DNA from: an uncultured Dongia sp.
GTDB taxonomy: Bacteria > Pseudomonadota > Alphaproteobacteria > Dongiales > Dongiaceae
NCBI RefSeq assembly: GCF_936916975.1
Contig: NZ_CAKZGO010000004.1
Coordinates: 496,001-560,000, forward strand
Direction: 5' to 3'
DNA: 64,000 bases
Shown: in pieces, positions 53,311 through 62,170 of the stretch
Numbering within the stretch: position 1 is the first letter of the stretch
Layout: each line of letters begins with the position of its first letter
Program-made: the position numbers and the translations under genes
The notes under the pieces: model-generated
Database searches by the model: none
What the model was told of the DNA's origin: nothing
What the model saw: only the letters and a program-made list of their open reading frames with translations

Positions 53311-53982
53311 TTAGCTTGGAGAAAGGCCATCGAGCAGGAAGCCGAGGCCTTTCCGGAAAGCACCATCCCAATCGTCATCCAACAACAGGCGGGAGCGCCC
53401 GATTGTCGGATAGCGCTCGCTGAGATGCTGAAGGCGCTGCTGTGCGGCGGCCCGATCAGCGTCCGAGACGTCGAAGCTCGCCCGGGTAATGGTGGCGCCC
53501 ATCACATAGTTCCAGAGCGACCATATCGCCACGTTGAGATCTGTATCCGCCACGCCGGCACTCGACAGGGCCTTGCTCAGCAGTTCCAGGCGACTGAGTG
53601 TGTTGGGGCCGAGCGCCCGGCGCGGCAACAAAGCTGCCGACCAAGGATGGCGCAGCATGCTGGCACGCCAGTCTTCGAGCACATGGACGATGTCGCTGCG
53701 CCAGTCCTGAGACTCGACCAGTTGTGGCGGGCCGCGATATTCAAGCACCGAGTCGAGCGCCAGATCGAAGACGTCCTCTTTCTTGTCGACATGCCAATAG
53801 AGGCTCATCACGCCTGAGCCGAGGCGATCGGCCAGCCTGCGCATCGTCAATCCATCGACGCCTTGCGCGTCCAGCAGTTCGATCGCGGTCGCCACGATAA
53901 CGTCCCGAGAGAGCGGCGGTTGACTGGTCGGCTCCTGCACCGGAGGCCGTTTACTCCGGGCACCGCTGCGTTTGGCTGTCAT
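53311..53982 (-). CDS. TetR-family transcriptional regulator
   Basis: 223 aa. The N-terminal helix-turn-helix (SRDVIVATAIELLDAQGV, then LTMRRLADRLGSGVMSLYWH) resembles the TetR_C_1 branch. ATG 53982 has AGGA seven bases before; ATG 54012 is possible. It faces the exported RidA-like gene across a region with two palindromes that are likely its operators, so it probably represses itself and that gene. Confidence 0.88.
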   Translation of the reverse strand: MTAKRSGARSKRPPVQEPTSQPPLSRDVIVATAIELLDAQGVDGLTMRRLADRLGSGVMSLYWHVDKKEDVFDLALDSVLEYRGPPQLVESQDWRSDIVHVLEDWRASMLRHPWSAALLPRRALGPNTLSRLELLSKALSSAGVADTDLNVAIWSLWNYVMGATITRASFDVSDADRAAAQQRLQHLSERYPTIGRSRLLLDDDWDGAFRKGLGFLLDGLSPS

Positions 53983-54041
53983 CCGTCTTCCTCGCTGTTC
54001 GGAAACGCCCATTTTAACCAGCAATGCGCCGAATATCGATC

Positions 54042-54094
54042 TTGAACAACGGCCTCGTACGATGTACCATACAACCACTCGTACATTGTACGAG
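54042..54094 (+). promoter_or_regulatory. Promoter and TetR operators upstream of the RidA-like gene
   Basis: TTGAAC (54042-54047), 17 bases, TACCAT (54065-54070) form a promoter. CTCGTACA-T-TGTACGAG (54078-54094) is a perfect palindrome, and CTCGTAC...TGTAC (54054-54067) a decayed one with its centre 24 bases away. Operator overlap fits repression. Confidence 0.65.
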
Positions 54095-54116
54095 AAAGTA
54101 ACGCCAAGAGAAAATC

Positions 54117-54605
54117 ATGTCACGCACAGCTACGCATCTGCTTATCGGAGGGCTGATCATCATGACCATGTGTGTTTCCACCGCGACGAGAGCCAATGAG
54201 GACGATCTCAAGCTGACCATCGTCAATCCGACAAACCTCTACGACCCATCGCCCAACGGCTATAGCACGGTGGTCATTACCCCTGCCGAAGGCCGCATGG
54301 CCTACATCTCCGGTCAGGGTGGCCAAGACAGCAGGGGAGCCTTGTCGCCCGACTTCGCGGTCCAGGTCGAGCAGGCCTACGCCAATCTGCGCACCGCCCT
54401 CGATGCGCTCGGTGCCAAGCCCGATCAAGTCGCCAAGCTCACGGTTTTTGTGGTCGATCACGATATGTCGAAGCTTGAGGTGCTGACCAGGAACGTCAAA
54501 AAAATGTTCGGCGACGCGCTGCCCGCGCAAACTCTCATCCCCGTTCCGAAGCTTGCCATTGACCCCATGCTGTTCGAGGTCGAGGCCATCGTCATTCTGA
54601 AATAA
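54117..54605 (+). CDS. Exported RidA-family protein
   Basis: 162 aa. A signal peptide covers residues 1-26 (HLLIGGLIIMTMCVSTATRA). The RidA fold follows (AYISGQGGQDSRG, NLRTALDALGA, KLTVFVVD, FEVEAIVIL). Usual RidA proteins are cytosolic imine deaminases with an Arg in PARS/T; here it is PAQT, so the catalytic Arg is missing. Under divergent TetR control. Confidence 0.85.
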   Translation: MSRTATHLLIGGLIIMTMCVSTATRANEDDLKLTIVNPTNLYDPSPNGYSTVVITPAEGRMAYISGQGGQDSRGALSPDFAVQVEQAYANLRTALDALGAKPDQVAKLTVFVVDHDMSKLEVLTRNVKKMFGDALPAQTLIPVPKLAIDPMLFEVEAIVILK

Positions 54606-54684
54606 TGGGGCGGCGCAATCCGTCGCGAAAATCCCTATTCTGCGCCTGAATGATTATCAGGTACAGAATAGGGCGCGAACCCAA

Positions 54685-55476
54685 ATGGCGGCGAATCCCG
54701 TGAAGCTTGAGAAGTTCTTCATACCCTCCAACGAGGCGGATGCCCGATTGGAAATTGTTGTCGCCAAGCCTCAACACGAAGGACCGTATCCAACGATCAT
54801 CTTCAACCATGGCTCTACCGGACGAGGCCACAATAGATCCCTCTACTCAAGAACGATGTGTCCGTCTGTCGTGGGGAACTATTTCGTTGAACGAGGCTGG
54901 ATGATCCTCTTTCCGCAACGCCGGGGGAGAGGAAAATCAGGCGGAGGGTACGGAGAAGGGCTTGCTCCAGACGGTTCCGGCTATTCCTGCAATGTCGAAA
55001 TTGCGATTGCGGGCTTCGAGCGCGCCGTTGAGGATGTGGATGCCGTCGTGCGCCATCTGCGCGAGCGGTCTGATGTGGATCAGAGCCAGCTTGCCATCGG
55101 CGGAGTTTCACGCGGCGGCATCTTGTCGATAGCATATGCGGGTATGCGCCCAACTACTTTCCGAGGTGCTATCAATTTCAACGGTGGATGGCTCGGGAGA
55201 GGTTGCACCAGCCATGAAATCGTAAACCCGATTATCTTTGAACGTGGCGCACCGGCCGGAATTTCGACGCTTTGGTTGCACGGTAGTTATGACCAATATT
55301 ATCGAATTGGGCACTGTCGGGGAAATTTCGAAAGGTTTCTGTTGGCAGGCGGACAGGGGAAATTCATTGCTGCGCCAGCAGGCCATGCCTTGCTATTCAA
55401 GCCAGCATTGTGGAAGACCCATCTCGATCAGTACATGAGCGGCATTATTGCATCTGCCCCCTATTCCATCCGATAG
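54685..55476 (+). CDS. Alpha/beta hydrolase, dienelactone-hydrolase-like
   Basis: 263 aa. Oxyanion motif FNHGSTG, nucleophile GGVSRGG (Ser), acid in HGSYDQYY and His in APAGHALL are visible. The substrate is unknown. The reading frame has clearly lower GC and different codon use than the neighbours, which suggests recent transfer. The 79-base gap before it has no clear promoter. It ends overlapping the facing gene by 16 bases. Confidence 0.8.
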   Translation: MAANPVKLEKFFIPSNEADARLEIVVAKPQHEGPYPTIIFNHGSTGRGHNRSLYSRTMCPSVVGNYFVERGWMILFPQRRGRGKSGGGYGEGLAPDGSGYSCNVEIAIAGFERAVEDVDAVVRHLRERSDVDQSQLAIGGVSRGGILSIAYAGMRPTTFRGAINFNGGWLGRGCTSHEIVNPIIFERGAPAGISTLWLHGSYDQYYRIGHCRGNFERFLLAGGQGKFIAAPAGHALLFKPALWKTHLDQYMSGIIASAPYSIR

Positions 55477-56567
55477 GCTGCCTCGCGAAGCCGCTCATCC
55501 ATTTCGGCAGCAGTGCTGGCTGGTCCGCCGGGGACGGTTGCCGTGTAAAATATATAGAAGCCGCCCTGCTTTCTTTGAAAGGCGAACAGATACTTCATGA
55601 TCGATTTGCCGCCGTCGCTACAGCCGGCATAAGCGCGCGGCATGTAGGAACCATGCATTCGCACTGACGAATCGAGATTGCTGACGAACCTTCCGGCACA
55701 ATCCTCGCCCGAGCCCTTCATCATGCTTGCCAGCGACTCTTCGGCGTCTTCTCGGCCACCTTCGGGGACGACGAACAGGGCTCCGACGATGCCTTTCCTG
55801 TCCCGCCAGATCGTGGAGAACCCGGCGATTTCACCCACACCGGCCTTGATCTGGTAATTGGCAATTCCCGCCCGTTGCAGCAGCCTGGTCGTCGTGTCGT
55901 TGGCCTCGGCCTGATAGTCGGCCTTTCCCGCCTGATCCCGTCCCGACTCCGCTGGGCCGCCTACCGGCTCGAACGGATTCACGCTGGGATCGGTCGATTG
56001 TTGCCCAGCCGATTTCTGCCCAGCCGATGACGGCTCAAAGGGATTGGTGTGAGAGGCCGTCCTGACACGCCGGTCGACACAATCGAACAAGGCAAGCAGG
56101 CCGCGCGATGTCCCCTGGAGATTGAAGGTCAGAAGCTCAGCGGAGGTATCGATATAGAGCACGCGGCCGGTGCGCAGCTGGTCGAACAAGCGGTCGTTGC
56201 CTTTCACGTTGATATGAACCCACCGCGTATCGGGTACTTCCGCAACAAGACGCGTCGGCTTCGCGTCATCGACGGTCAACTGGACTTCATATTCATCGCC
56301 GGATTTGAGCCGCCAGCTTTTGCCGACAAGCCGGATGCCCCAATAGAACTCGTTGTCGAGATAGAAGATCAGCGAAATGCCGTCGTCATAGTCCGCACTC
56401 ATCGTGCAATGGCTGAACGCGGTGTCTTCATCGAACGAAAAGGCCTCGATCAACCAGACCCCTTCGTAATGCTCGTCGATAAGATCGGCACGGGCCGTCG
56501 TGCCGCCACTTAAAGACGCGGCAATGATCGCGACGGCGAGTAGCAAGCAACGTAACACACGACCCAT
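55461..56567 (-). CDS. Secreted protein of unknown function with NPFEP repeats
   Basis: 368 aa with a signal peptide (residues 1-29, ending near TTARA). The N-terminal 150 residues look beta-rich (FYLDNEFYWGIRLVGKSWRL); a Gln/Ser-rich linker follows with two NPFEP motifs, and then a C-terminal domain with two Cys (DCAG, AGCSDG). No family recognised. ATG 56567 is used because the signal starts there. Confidence 0.7.
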   Translation of the reverse strand: MGRVLRCLLLAVAIIAASLSGGTTARADLIDEHYEGVWLIEAFSFDEDTAFSHCTMSADYDDGISLIFYLDNEFYWGIRLVGKSWRLKSGDEYEVQLTVDDAKPTRLVAEVPDTRWVHINVKGNDRLFDQLRTGRVLYIDTSAELLTFNLQGTSRGLLALFDCVDRRVRTASHTNPFEPSSAGQKSAGQQSTDPSVNPFEPVGGPAESGRDQAGKADYQAEANDTTTRLLQRAGIANYQIKAGVGEIAGFSTIWRDRKGIVGALFVVPEGGREDAEESLASMMKGSGEDCAGRFVSNLDSSVRMHGSYMPRAYAGCSDGGKSIMKYLFAFQRKQGGFYIFYTATVPGGPASTAAEMDERLREAAYRME

Positions 56568-56659
56568 GGTCAATTCCCCATTTGTTCCATGCGTCCTAAC
56601 GGTACACATATCATTTATTTGCACAACTATTAAAAACACCATTGCCTACTATGTTACTT

Positions 56660-56675
56660 TGGTACATAAGTACCA
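56660..56675. promoter_or_regulatory. Palindrome over the promoter of the RHH gene pair
   Basis: TGGTAC-ATAA-GTACCA, a 6-bp inverted repeat. It overlaps a possible -10 (CATAAG) 17 bases after TTGCCT at 56642. Likely operator for the small DNA-binding protein next to it. Confidence 0.45.
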
Positions 56676-56699
56676 TAGAAAACCAACAAGGGCACGACC

Positions 56700-56948
56700 A
56701 TGGAGACCATTGAACGTGTGCAGACCGGCGTGCGGCTGGAGAAGCGGCTGCTGAAGGTTCTGAAGGCCGTGGCCGAACTCAAGGATATGTCCTTGGGCGA
56801 TCTCCTTGAGGGGATGGCGCTCCATGCCTTTGAGGGGAAATGCGCGTTTGAGCCGGCGACGGTGCAACAGATCGCCGAGCTCAAGAAGGTCTACGGCCTG
56901 ACCCTCACCGCCTCTGTCGCGCACCGCCTGACGGAGAAGGCACGATGA
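56700..56948 (+). CDS. Putative ribbon-helix-helix regulator
   Basis: 82 aa. RVQTGVRLEKRLLKVLKAVAELKDMSLGDLLEGM has the strand-helix-helix pattern of small Arc/MetJ-type proteins. It overlaps the next gene by four bases. Upstream palindrome suggests autoregulation. The two-gene layout resembles toxin-antitoxin operons but the partner is not a known toxin. Confidence 0.6.
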   Translation: METIERVQTGVRLEKRLLKVLKAVAELKDMSLGDLLEGMALHAFEGKCAFEPATVQQIAELKKVYGLTLTASVAHRLTEKAR

Positions 56949-57349
56949 ACGACGACGATTTCCTGCGCGCGCTGGAGGCATGTACGCTGGCACCTGCCGC
57001 CTTCAATCACGCGGCGCATTTGCGGGCCGGCTTTCTTTATTTGCAGCGCCAGGATTTCCCGGAAGCCCTCGGCGCCATGCGCCGTGCGATCAAGGCGTTT
57101 GCAGTCTCGATCGGCAAGGACGGCCTCTATCATGAGACGATCACCACGGCGTTCATGACGCTGATCAATGCGCGACTGGCGATCGAACCTGCAGGAGGCA
57201 GCTGGGAGGACTTCGCCGCGCACCACCGGGACCTCTTCGATGGCACGGCACTCTCGCAACACTATTCGCGCGAGCGTCTCCAGCACAAGCTGGCGCGGCA
57301 GATCTTTCTGCTGCCGGATCGCGTACCGGACGCGAAAGACGCGGCGTAG
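56945..57349 (+). CDS. Uncharacterised helical protein paired with the RHH gene
   Basis: 134 aa. Begins NDDDFLRALEACTL, with a conserved-looking FNHAAHLRAGFLYLQ and YHETITTAFMTL, both with His that might bind metal. Mostly helical. Similar single genes occur widely in proteobacteria without a known role. Coupled to the RHH gene by ATGA. Confidence 0.65.
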   Translation: MNDDDFLRALEACTLAPAAFNHAAHLRAGFLYLQRQDFPEALGAMRRAIKAFAVSIGKDGLYHETITTAFMTLINARLAIEPAGGSWEDFAAHHRDLFDGTALSQHYSRERLQHKLARQIFLLPDRVPDAKDAA

Positions 57350-57356
57350 ATACCCT

Positions 57357-57707
57357 TCACCCCACGATCTCCCAGACCCGCTCTGCCGGGCGGCACAGCA
57401 CGGCGCGGTTGCCGTTCACCACGATGGGTCGTTCGATCAGCACCGGCTCCGCTACCATCTTGGCGATGAGCTGGTCCGGCTTAAGTTTCGCGACATCGCC
57501 CAGCGCCTCATAAGCATCGCCTTTGCGGCGCAATATGTCGGCCGGTGCGGCGCCACCCATGCCTACCAGGATTTTCTTCAGCGCCGCGGCATCGGGCGGT
57601 GTCTTCAGATATTCGACCACCTTGGGCTGATGGCCCTTTTCCTTGAGCCAGCCGAGAACCTTGCGCGAGGTGCCGCAATTCGGATTATGATAGATGGTGA
57701 TGGGCAT
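57357..57707 (-). CDS. arsC: ArsC-family arsenate reductase (glutaredoxin type)
   Basis: 116 aa. The active Cys11 in HNPNCGTSRK and the Arg in ERPIVVNGNRAVLCRP fit the ArsC/Spx fold. It may reduce arsenate or act as a general thiol protein (YffB type); no other ars gene is near. Convergent with the 134-aa gene. Confidence 0.85.
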   Translation of the reverse strand: MPITIYHNPNCGTSRKVLGWLKEKGHQPKVVEYLKTPPDAAALKKILVGMGGAAPADILRRKGDAYEALGDVAKLKPDQLIAKMVAEPVLIERPIVVNGNRAVLCRPAERVWEIVG

Positions 57708-57769
57708 GCGGGACGACCTTTGCATTCATTCCGGTGGAACCCATATAGCCTAGCGGTGCCGGAGGCGTC

Positions 57770-58360
57770 TTGCCAACCACGCTGCCAGATGTCTTCGATA
57801 TCCGCAGTCTTGTGGCCGATCCAAAATTCGGCTCACTGCTGGACTACATCGCAGCGAAGCGGCGCGGGCGTCGCTGGGTGGCGCGTACCGATATCGACGC
57901 CAGTGAAATCCCAAGGCTGATCCCCAATCTGTGGGTGATCGAGATCGAGCCCCGCCCGGCGGACGACGCCGGGCTTGGCGATGCCGAGCGGCCGCGTCTG
58001 CGGGTGCGGCTTGCGGGGACACAGGTCGAGCGGATCTATGGCCGCAGCCTGGGTGGGGAATTCCTGGAAAATATGGCGTGGGGAACTCACTCCGCCCGCA
58101 TCTTTGCCTCGCTCAACCGCATGGCGGATGACGGGCTCAGCCATTTCCTCGATGCCTCGGCGCTGATCCAGCCACGGCTATCGCGGCGTGTGCGCCGCCT
58201 CGGCATTCCGCTCTCTGACGACCAGCAGCGCATCTCGCATCTGCTGCTGCTGGCCTATTACGAATTCGTGGCCGGGCAGCCGGATCATTTCCACGAAATC
58301 TGGCTGGATGCGGAAGAAACTGGACGGAACGCGCCCGCCGTCCTAAATGAAGACTTATGA
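57770..58360 (+). CDS. PAS_5-type protein
   Basis: 196 aa from a TTG, with GGAGG four bases before it. It has the pattern of the alphaproteobacterial PAS_5 family: RRGRRWVARTDIDASEIPRLIPNLWVIEIE, then RVRLAGTQVERIYGRSLGGEFLE. No output domain is present. The stop overlaps moaD as ATGA. Confidence 0.8.
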   Translation: MPTTLPDVFDIRSLVADPKFGSLLDYIAAKRRGRRWVARTDIDASEIPRLIPNLWVIEIEPRPADDAGLGDAERPRLRVRLAGTQVERIYGRSLGGEFLENMAWGTHSARIFASLNRMADDGLSHFLDASALIQPRLSRRVRRLGIPLSDDQQRISHLLLLAYYEFVAGQPDHFHEIWLDAEETGRNAPAVLNEDL

Positions 58361-58608
58361 AACTGCTCTATTTCGCCTGGATCCGCGCCAAGATCGGCAT
58401 GGCCGAAGAAACCGTGACCCTGCCGCCGGAGGTGGGCGATGTCGGCCAGTTGCTCGACTGGCTGGAAACGCGCGGCGCCAATTTCGCGGCAGCGCTCAAG
58501 GAGCGCGGCGTGGTGAAGGTGGCCGTCAATCAAGAATATGTCGGCAAGGACCATAAGCTCGGCACCGGCGACGAAGTAGCCCTGTTCCCGCCCGTGACCG
58601 GCGGCTGA
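58357..58608 (+). CDS. moaD: Molybdopterin synthase sulfur carrier subunit
   Basis: 83 aa ubiquitin-like protein ending in VTGG, whose Gly C-terminus is thiolated to carry sulfur to precursor Z. Sequence start YFAWIRAKIGMAEE is typical. moaE follows nine bases later. Together they make molybdopterin. Confidence 0.93.
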   Translation: MKLLYFAWIRAKIGMAEETVTLPPEVGDVGQLLDWLETRGANFAAALKERGVVKVAVNQEYVGKDHKLGTGDEVALFPPVTGG

Positions 58609-58617
58609 GCAACCGCC

Positions 58618-59082
58618 ATGATCACCATCAAGGTGCAGCGGGAAGACTTCGACATCGGCGTTGAACTGGCAGGCCTCAGTGCCGGCAACACGCAGATAGG
58701 CGGTGTCGCCAGCTTCACCGGCCTGGTGCGCGACATCGCCGCACCTGGTTCAGCAGGTTCACGCATGACGCTGGAACATTATCCCGGCATGACCGAGAAG
58801 CAGCTGCACGCGATCGCCACCCAGGCGACCGAGCGTTGGCCGCTCGACGCCTGTCTCATCATCCATCGCTATGGCGAATTGGCGCCGGGTGATCGGATCG
58901 TGCTGGTTGCCACCGCCTCGGCGCATCGCGAAGCGGCCTTGTCGGCCTGTGCGTTTCTGATCGATTGGCTGAAGACCAAGGCGCCGTTCTGGAAGCTGGA
59001 AGATGACGGCGCCACGCAGCGCTGGGTTGAAGCCAAGGACAGCGATGATGCCGCGGCCGCAAAATGGGCCGACACCAAATAG
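58618..59082 (+). CDS. moaE: Molybdopterin synthase catalytic subunit
   Basis: 154 aa. GGVASFTGLVRD, MTLEHYPGMTEKQL, HRYGELAPGD and the active Lys in DWLKTKAPFWKLE are typical. Forms a heterotetramer with MoaD. Confidence 0.95.
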   Translation: MITIKVQREDFDIGVELAGLSAGNTQIGGVASFTGLVRDIAAPGSAGSRMTLEHYPGMTEKQLHAIATQATERWPLDACLIIHRYGELAPGDRIVLVATASAHREAALSACAFLIDWLKTKAPFWKLEDDGATQRWVEAKDSDDAAAAKWADTK

Positions 59083-59098
59083 GCCGGGAAGCGGTAAG

Positions 59099-59428
59099 TT
59101 ATTTCTTGGCGGTCGAACGCGCCTCTTCCGACACCAGCTTCATCATGATGTTACGCCAGCTGGGCGTTGGCGGCGTATAGCGGATGTCGAGACCGGCGCC
59201 GTCATTCTTGATCACCACGCCATAGGTCGGCAGGCTGCGCTCCCATTCCTTCAGCGTGATGACGAAGGAAAATTCCACGCGTTGGCCAACCGCCATCCAT
59301 TCGGGCATGCCGCTGATCAGCACGTCCTGAATGTTCATGTTGACGATCGGATGCGCCTTGCGATCGATCATCACATGCATGTTCTTGAGTGTCAGCCGTG
59401 GCAGCGGCTGGGTATTCTGCGCCTGCAT
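59099..59428 (-). CDS. PilZ-like domain protein
   Basis: 109 aa beta-rich protein. IVNMNIQDVLISG and QRVEFSFVITL recall the PilZ fold, but the RxxxR and DxSxxG c-di-GMP motifs are not clear, so binding is uncertain. ATG 59428 follows AAGG. Convergent with moaE. Confidence 0.5.
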   Translation of the reverse strand: MQAQNTQPLPRLTLKNMHVMIDRKAHPIVNMNIQDVLISGMPEWMAVGQRVEFSFVITLKEWERSLPTYGVVIKNDGAGLDIRYTPPTPSWRNIMMKLVSEEARSTAKK

Positions 59429-59618
59429 TCTGAAACCTTTCCTGAGCCCATGGAACATTTCCGCGGTCTCGGCTGCGCTCACACTGCATCAAGATGGTTA
59501 GGAAATGGTTTATGACAAGGTCGACATAAGTCGAGAGGCACACACCGCGTTGTCGGCCCGGCACGATTGCAATTGCGGTTGGGCTATTTCCGCTGGAGCG
59601 GTGCTCGGGAATATTGTC

Positions 59619-60434
59619 TTACGCCGATTGAATTCCTGCGGTACCTTTTGCCCGCGCGATGGCGAGGTCAATCTTCCGGGCGGTCGCCCGCATGTCAGCG
59701 AGATGAAGCCGCGCCATTTCGGTGGCCTCGCGCGCTTCCGCCGGCCAGACCAGACTGATGCAGCCTGATGGTGCGCCTTGGGGTGCCAGAGCCACGGCGA
59801 TGTCCATCGGCTCGCGACCGTAATCGGACGAGTCCGGCCAGTAGCCGCCGGCGCGGATGCCGTAGCCGCGCTGTTGCGTGAGGGCGATCTCGGCCGCCAA
59901 TTGCCCGCTGGTGACCGCATGACGTTCGGCCGGTGAATCAGTGCGCATCAGATGCTGCAGATGGCGTGCGCGCAGATCGTCATCGCTGAAAGCCAGCACA
60001 GCGCGGCCTGGCGCGGAGAAAGCAAGCGACGGCCTGAAGCCCGCAACCTTCGGATCGACATGGCCTTCGCCCGCTTGCCGCGTCGAATCGATCACTTCCA
60101 GCACGCCGTCCTCGATCACCCAGATGAGGTCGGCAGCGAGCCCGGTACGGTCCGTCAGCGCCAGGAGGTGCGGCAGGGCTAGGCGCGCCACAGACGCCGC
60201 CACCGCCCGCGCCACAGGATTGGGGAAGGGATCGGGCAAGGTCGCCACATAGCGCCCGTCATTATGGCGGCGATAGATCCAGCCCAGCGTCGCCAGGGTC
60301 TGCAGCAGGCGATAGGCCGTAGCCTTGGGCAGATCGGCATGGCGCGCCAAGGCCGCCAGCGTGTTGGGTCCGCGGCGGATCAGGATTCCGAGGAGCCCCA
60401 TGCCCCGCTCCAGGCTGCGATTGGACTTGATCAT
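59619..60434 (-). CDS. IclR-family transcriptional regulator
   Basis: 271 aa. N-terminal winged helix (LAALARHADLPKATAYRLLQTLATLGWI) and C-terminal IclR effector domain (SLAFSAPGRAVLAF, RGYGIRAGGYWPD). Divergent from the hppD cluster, which it probably controls. Start ATG 60434; a GTG at 60461 is in frame. Confidence 0.88.
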   Translation of the reverse strand: MIKSNRSLERGMGLLGILIRRGPNTLAALARHADLPKATAYRLLQTLATLGWIYRRHNDGRYVATLPDPFPNPVARAVAASVARLALPHLLALTDRTGLAADLIWVIEDGVLEVIDSTRQAGEGHVDPKVAGFRPSLAFSAPGRAVLAFSDDDLRARHLQHLMRTDSPAERHAVTSGQLAAEIALTQQRGYGIRAGGYWPDSSDYGREPMDIAVALAPQGAPSGCISLVWPAEAREATEMARLHLADMRATARKIDLAIARAKGTAGIQSA

Positions 60435-60442
60435 CGAGGATA

Positions 60443-60461
60443 GTGTTTCACCAGGTGACAC
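60443..60461. promoter_or_regulatory. Palindrome at the IclR start, likely operator
   Basis: GTGTTTCACC-A-GGTGACAC is an imperfect palindrome centred on 60453, just upstream of the IclR ATG and about 80 bases from hppD. Confidence 0.45.
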
Positions 60462-60533
60462 GACTGTCTAGGCCGCAATGCGGCCTGGATCTTAGCCTTG
60501 CAGCATGTGTTGGGATCCTTAGGAGACATGACG

Positions 60534-61607
60534 ATGAGCAGCGGCAGCAGCAACCCCATTGGCTTGGACGGTTTCGAATTCGTCGAATTCGCCGCGCCTG
60601 AGCCGGCGCAACTTGACCAGATCTTCCGGCATCTTGGATTCGAGCTGGTGGCGCAACATCGGTCGAAGAATGTGCAGCTCTATCGCCAGGGCGGGATCAA
60701 TTTCATCCTCAACCAGGAGAAGTCGAGCCTTGCGCATTATTTCGCCGAGGAACATGGCCCCTCGGCCTGCGGGATGGCGTTCCGGGTGACGGATGCGCAT
60801 CAGGCCTATGCCGAATTGCTGGCGCGCGGCGCACAGCCGATCGACATCGAACCTGGGCCGATGGAATTGAAGCTGCCGGCGATCAAGGGCATTGGCGGTG
60901 CGCCGATCTATCTCATCGACCGCTATGCGCCGGGTGCCAGCATCTATGACATCGATTTCCGCTATGTGACGGAGGACCGCCAACCCTTCGGCCTCGGCCT
61001 CACCGAGATCGATCATCTCACGCACAATGTCTATAAGGGCCGCATGGCGTTCTGGGCCGGCTATTACGAGCGCCTGTTCAATTTCCATCAGGCGCGCTAT
61101 TTCGACATCAAGGGCGAATATACCGGGCTGCATTCGAAGGCGATGGCGGCACCAGATGGCCGCATCCGCATTCCGTTGAATGAGGAAGCGTCGAAAGAGA
61201 CCGGACAGATCGAAGAATTCCTGATGCGCTTCAACGGCGAAGGCATCCAGCACATCGCGCTTTCGACTGATGACATCTTTGCCACCGTCGATCGCCTGCG
61301 CCAGAGCGGCGTGCCGTTCATGAAGGCGCCGCCAGAGGCTTACTACGACATGCTGGCGGAACGCCTGCCGGGACATGGCGAAGATGTCGGCGCCTTGAAA
61401 TCGCGCGGCCTGCTGATCGACGGCAGCACGGCGAACAACGATCCGCGCATCCTCATCCAGATCTTCACCACGACCTTGCTGGGCCCGGTCTTCTTCGAAA
61501 TCATCCAGCGCAAACGCGAAGAAGGTTTCGGCGAGGGCAATTTTGCGGCGCTCTTCCGCTCGATCGAACGCGAGCAGATCGAGCGCCGCGTGGTCGGACA
61601 GAATTGA
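60534..61607 (+). CDS. hppD: 4-hydroxyphenylpyruvate dioxygenase
   Basis: 357 aa Fe(II) enzyme that makes homogentisate from 4-hydroxyphenylpyruvate. Ligands His161 ([10 protein letters not shown]), His240 (IQHIALST) and Glu322 (VFFEIIQR) are in place. ATG 60534 has AGGAG eight bases before it; ATG 60528 is too close. First of three genes in a row. Confidence 0.95.
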   Translation: MSSGSSNPIGLDGFEFVEFAAPEPAQLDQIFRHLGFELVAQHRSKNVQLYRQGGINFILNQEKSSLAHYFAEEHGPSACGMAFRVTDAHQAYAELLARGAQPIDIEPGPMELKLPAIKGIGGAPIYLIDRYAPGASIYDIDFRYVTEDRQPFGLGLTEIDHLTHNVYKGRMAFWAGYYERLFNFHQARYFDIKGEYTGLHSKAMAAPDGRIRIPLNEEASKETGQIEEFLMRFNGEGIQHIALSTDDIFATVDRLRQSGVPFMKAPPEAYYDMLAERLPGHGEDVGALKSRGLLIDGSTANNDPRILIQIFTTTLLGPVFFEIIQRKREEGFGEGNFAALFRSIEREQIERRVVGQN

Positions 61608-61618
61608 CGGAGACCCTT

Positions 61619-62170
61619 ATGAACGCGCCCGGTTTCAAATTAGGCGGCGTCCATCACGTCGCCTATCGCTGCCGCGATGCCAAGGAGACGGTCGAGTGGT
61701 ACGGGAAGCATCTCGGCATGGAGTTCGTGCTGGCGATTGCCGAGGACGAGGTGCCCTCGACCAAGGAACCTGACCCCTACATGCATGTGTTCCTGGATGC
61801 GGGCGGCGGCAATATTCTCGCCTTCTTTGAACTGCCGACCAAGACCGAGATGGACCGCGACCGCAACACGCCGCTCTGGGTACAGCATCTGGCGCTGAAG
61901 GTCGACAGCGAGGCCGAGCTGCTCGCCGCCAAGGCGCGGCTGGAGAGCGGTGGCATCAAGGTCATTGGTCCCATCGATCACACGCTGTTCCTGTCCATCT
62001 ATTTCTTCGACCCCAACGGCCACCGCATCGAACTTGCCTGCGAGACACAGACCGCGGAGATGAAGCGCAAGCTCGACGAGGTCAAATGGCCGATGCTGGA
62101 GGAATGGGCGCGCACCAGGCGGGCACCTCGCCACGCCAATTGGCTGCATGACGGCAGCATGAAGAAATGA
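61619..62170 (+). CDS. VOC-family (glyoxalase-like) protein
   Basis: 183 aa single vicinal-oxygen-chelate unit. GGVHHVAYRCRD, TPLWVQHLALKVDS and FFDPNGHRIELACET give the His, His and Glu metal site. Role unknown; between hppD and the FAH gene it may act on an intermediate of the pathway. GGAG six bases before ATG 61619. The stop overlaps the next start. Confidence 0.85.
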   Translation: MNAPGFKLGGVHHVAYRCRDAKETVEWYGKHLGMEFVLAIAEDEVPSTKEPDPYMHVFLDAGGGNILAFFELPTKTEMDRDRNTPLWVQHLALKVDSEAELLAAKARLESGGIKVIGPIDHTLFLSIYFFDPNGHRIELACETQTAEMKRKLDEVKWPMLEEWARTRRAPRHANWLHDGSMKK

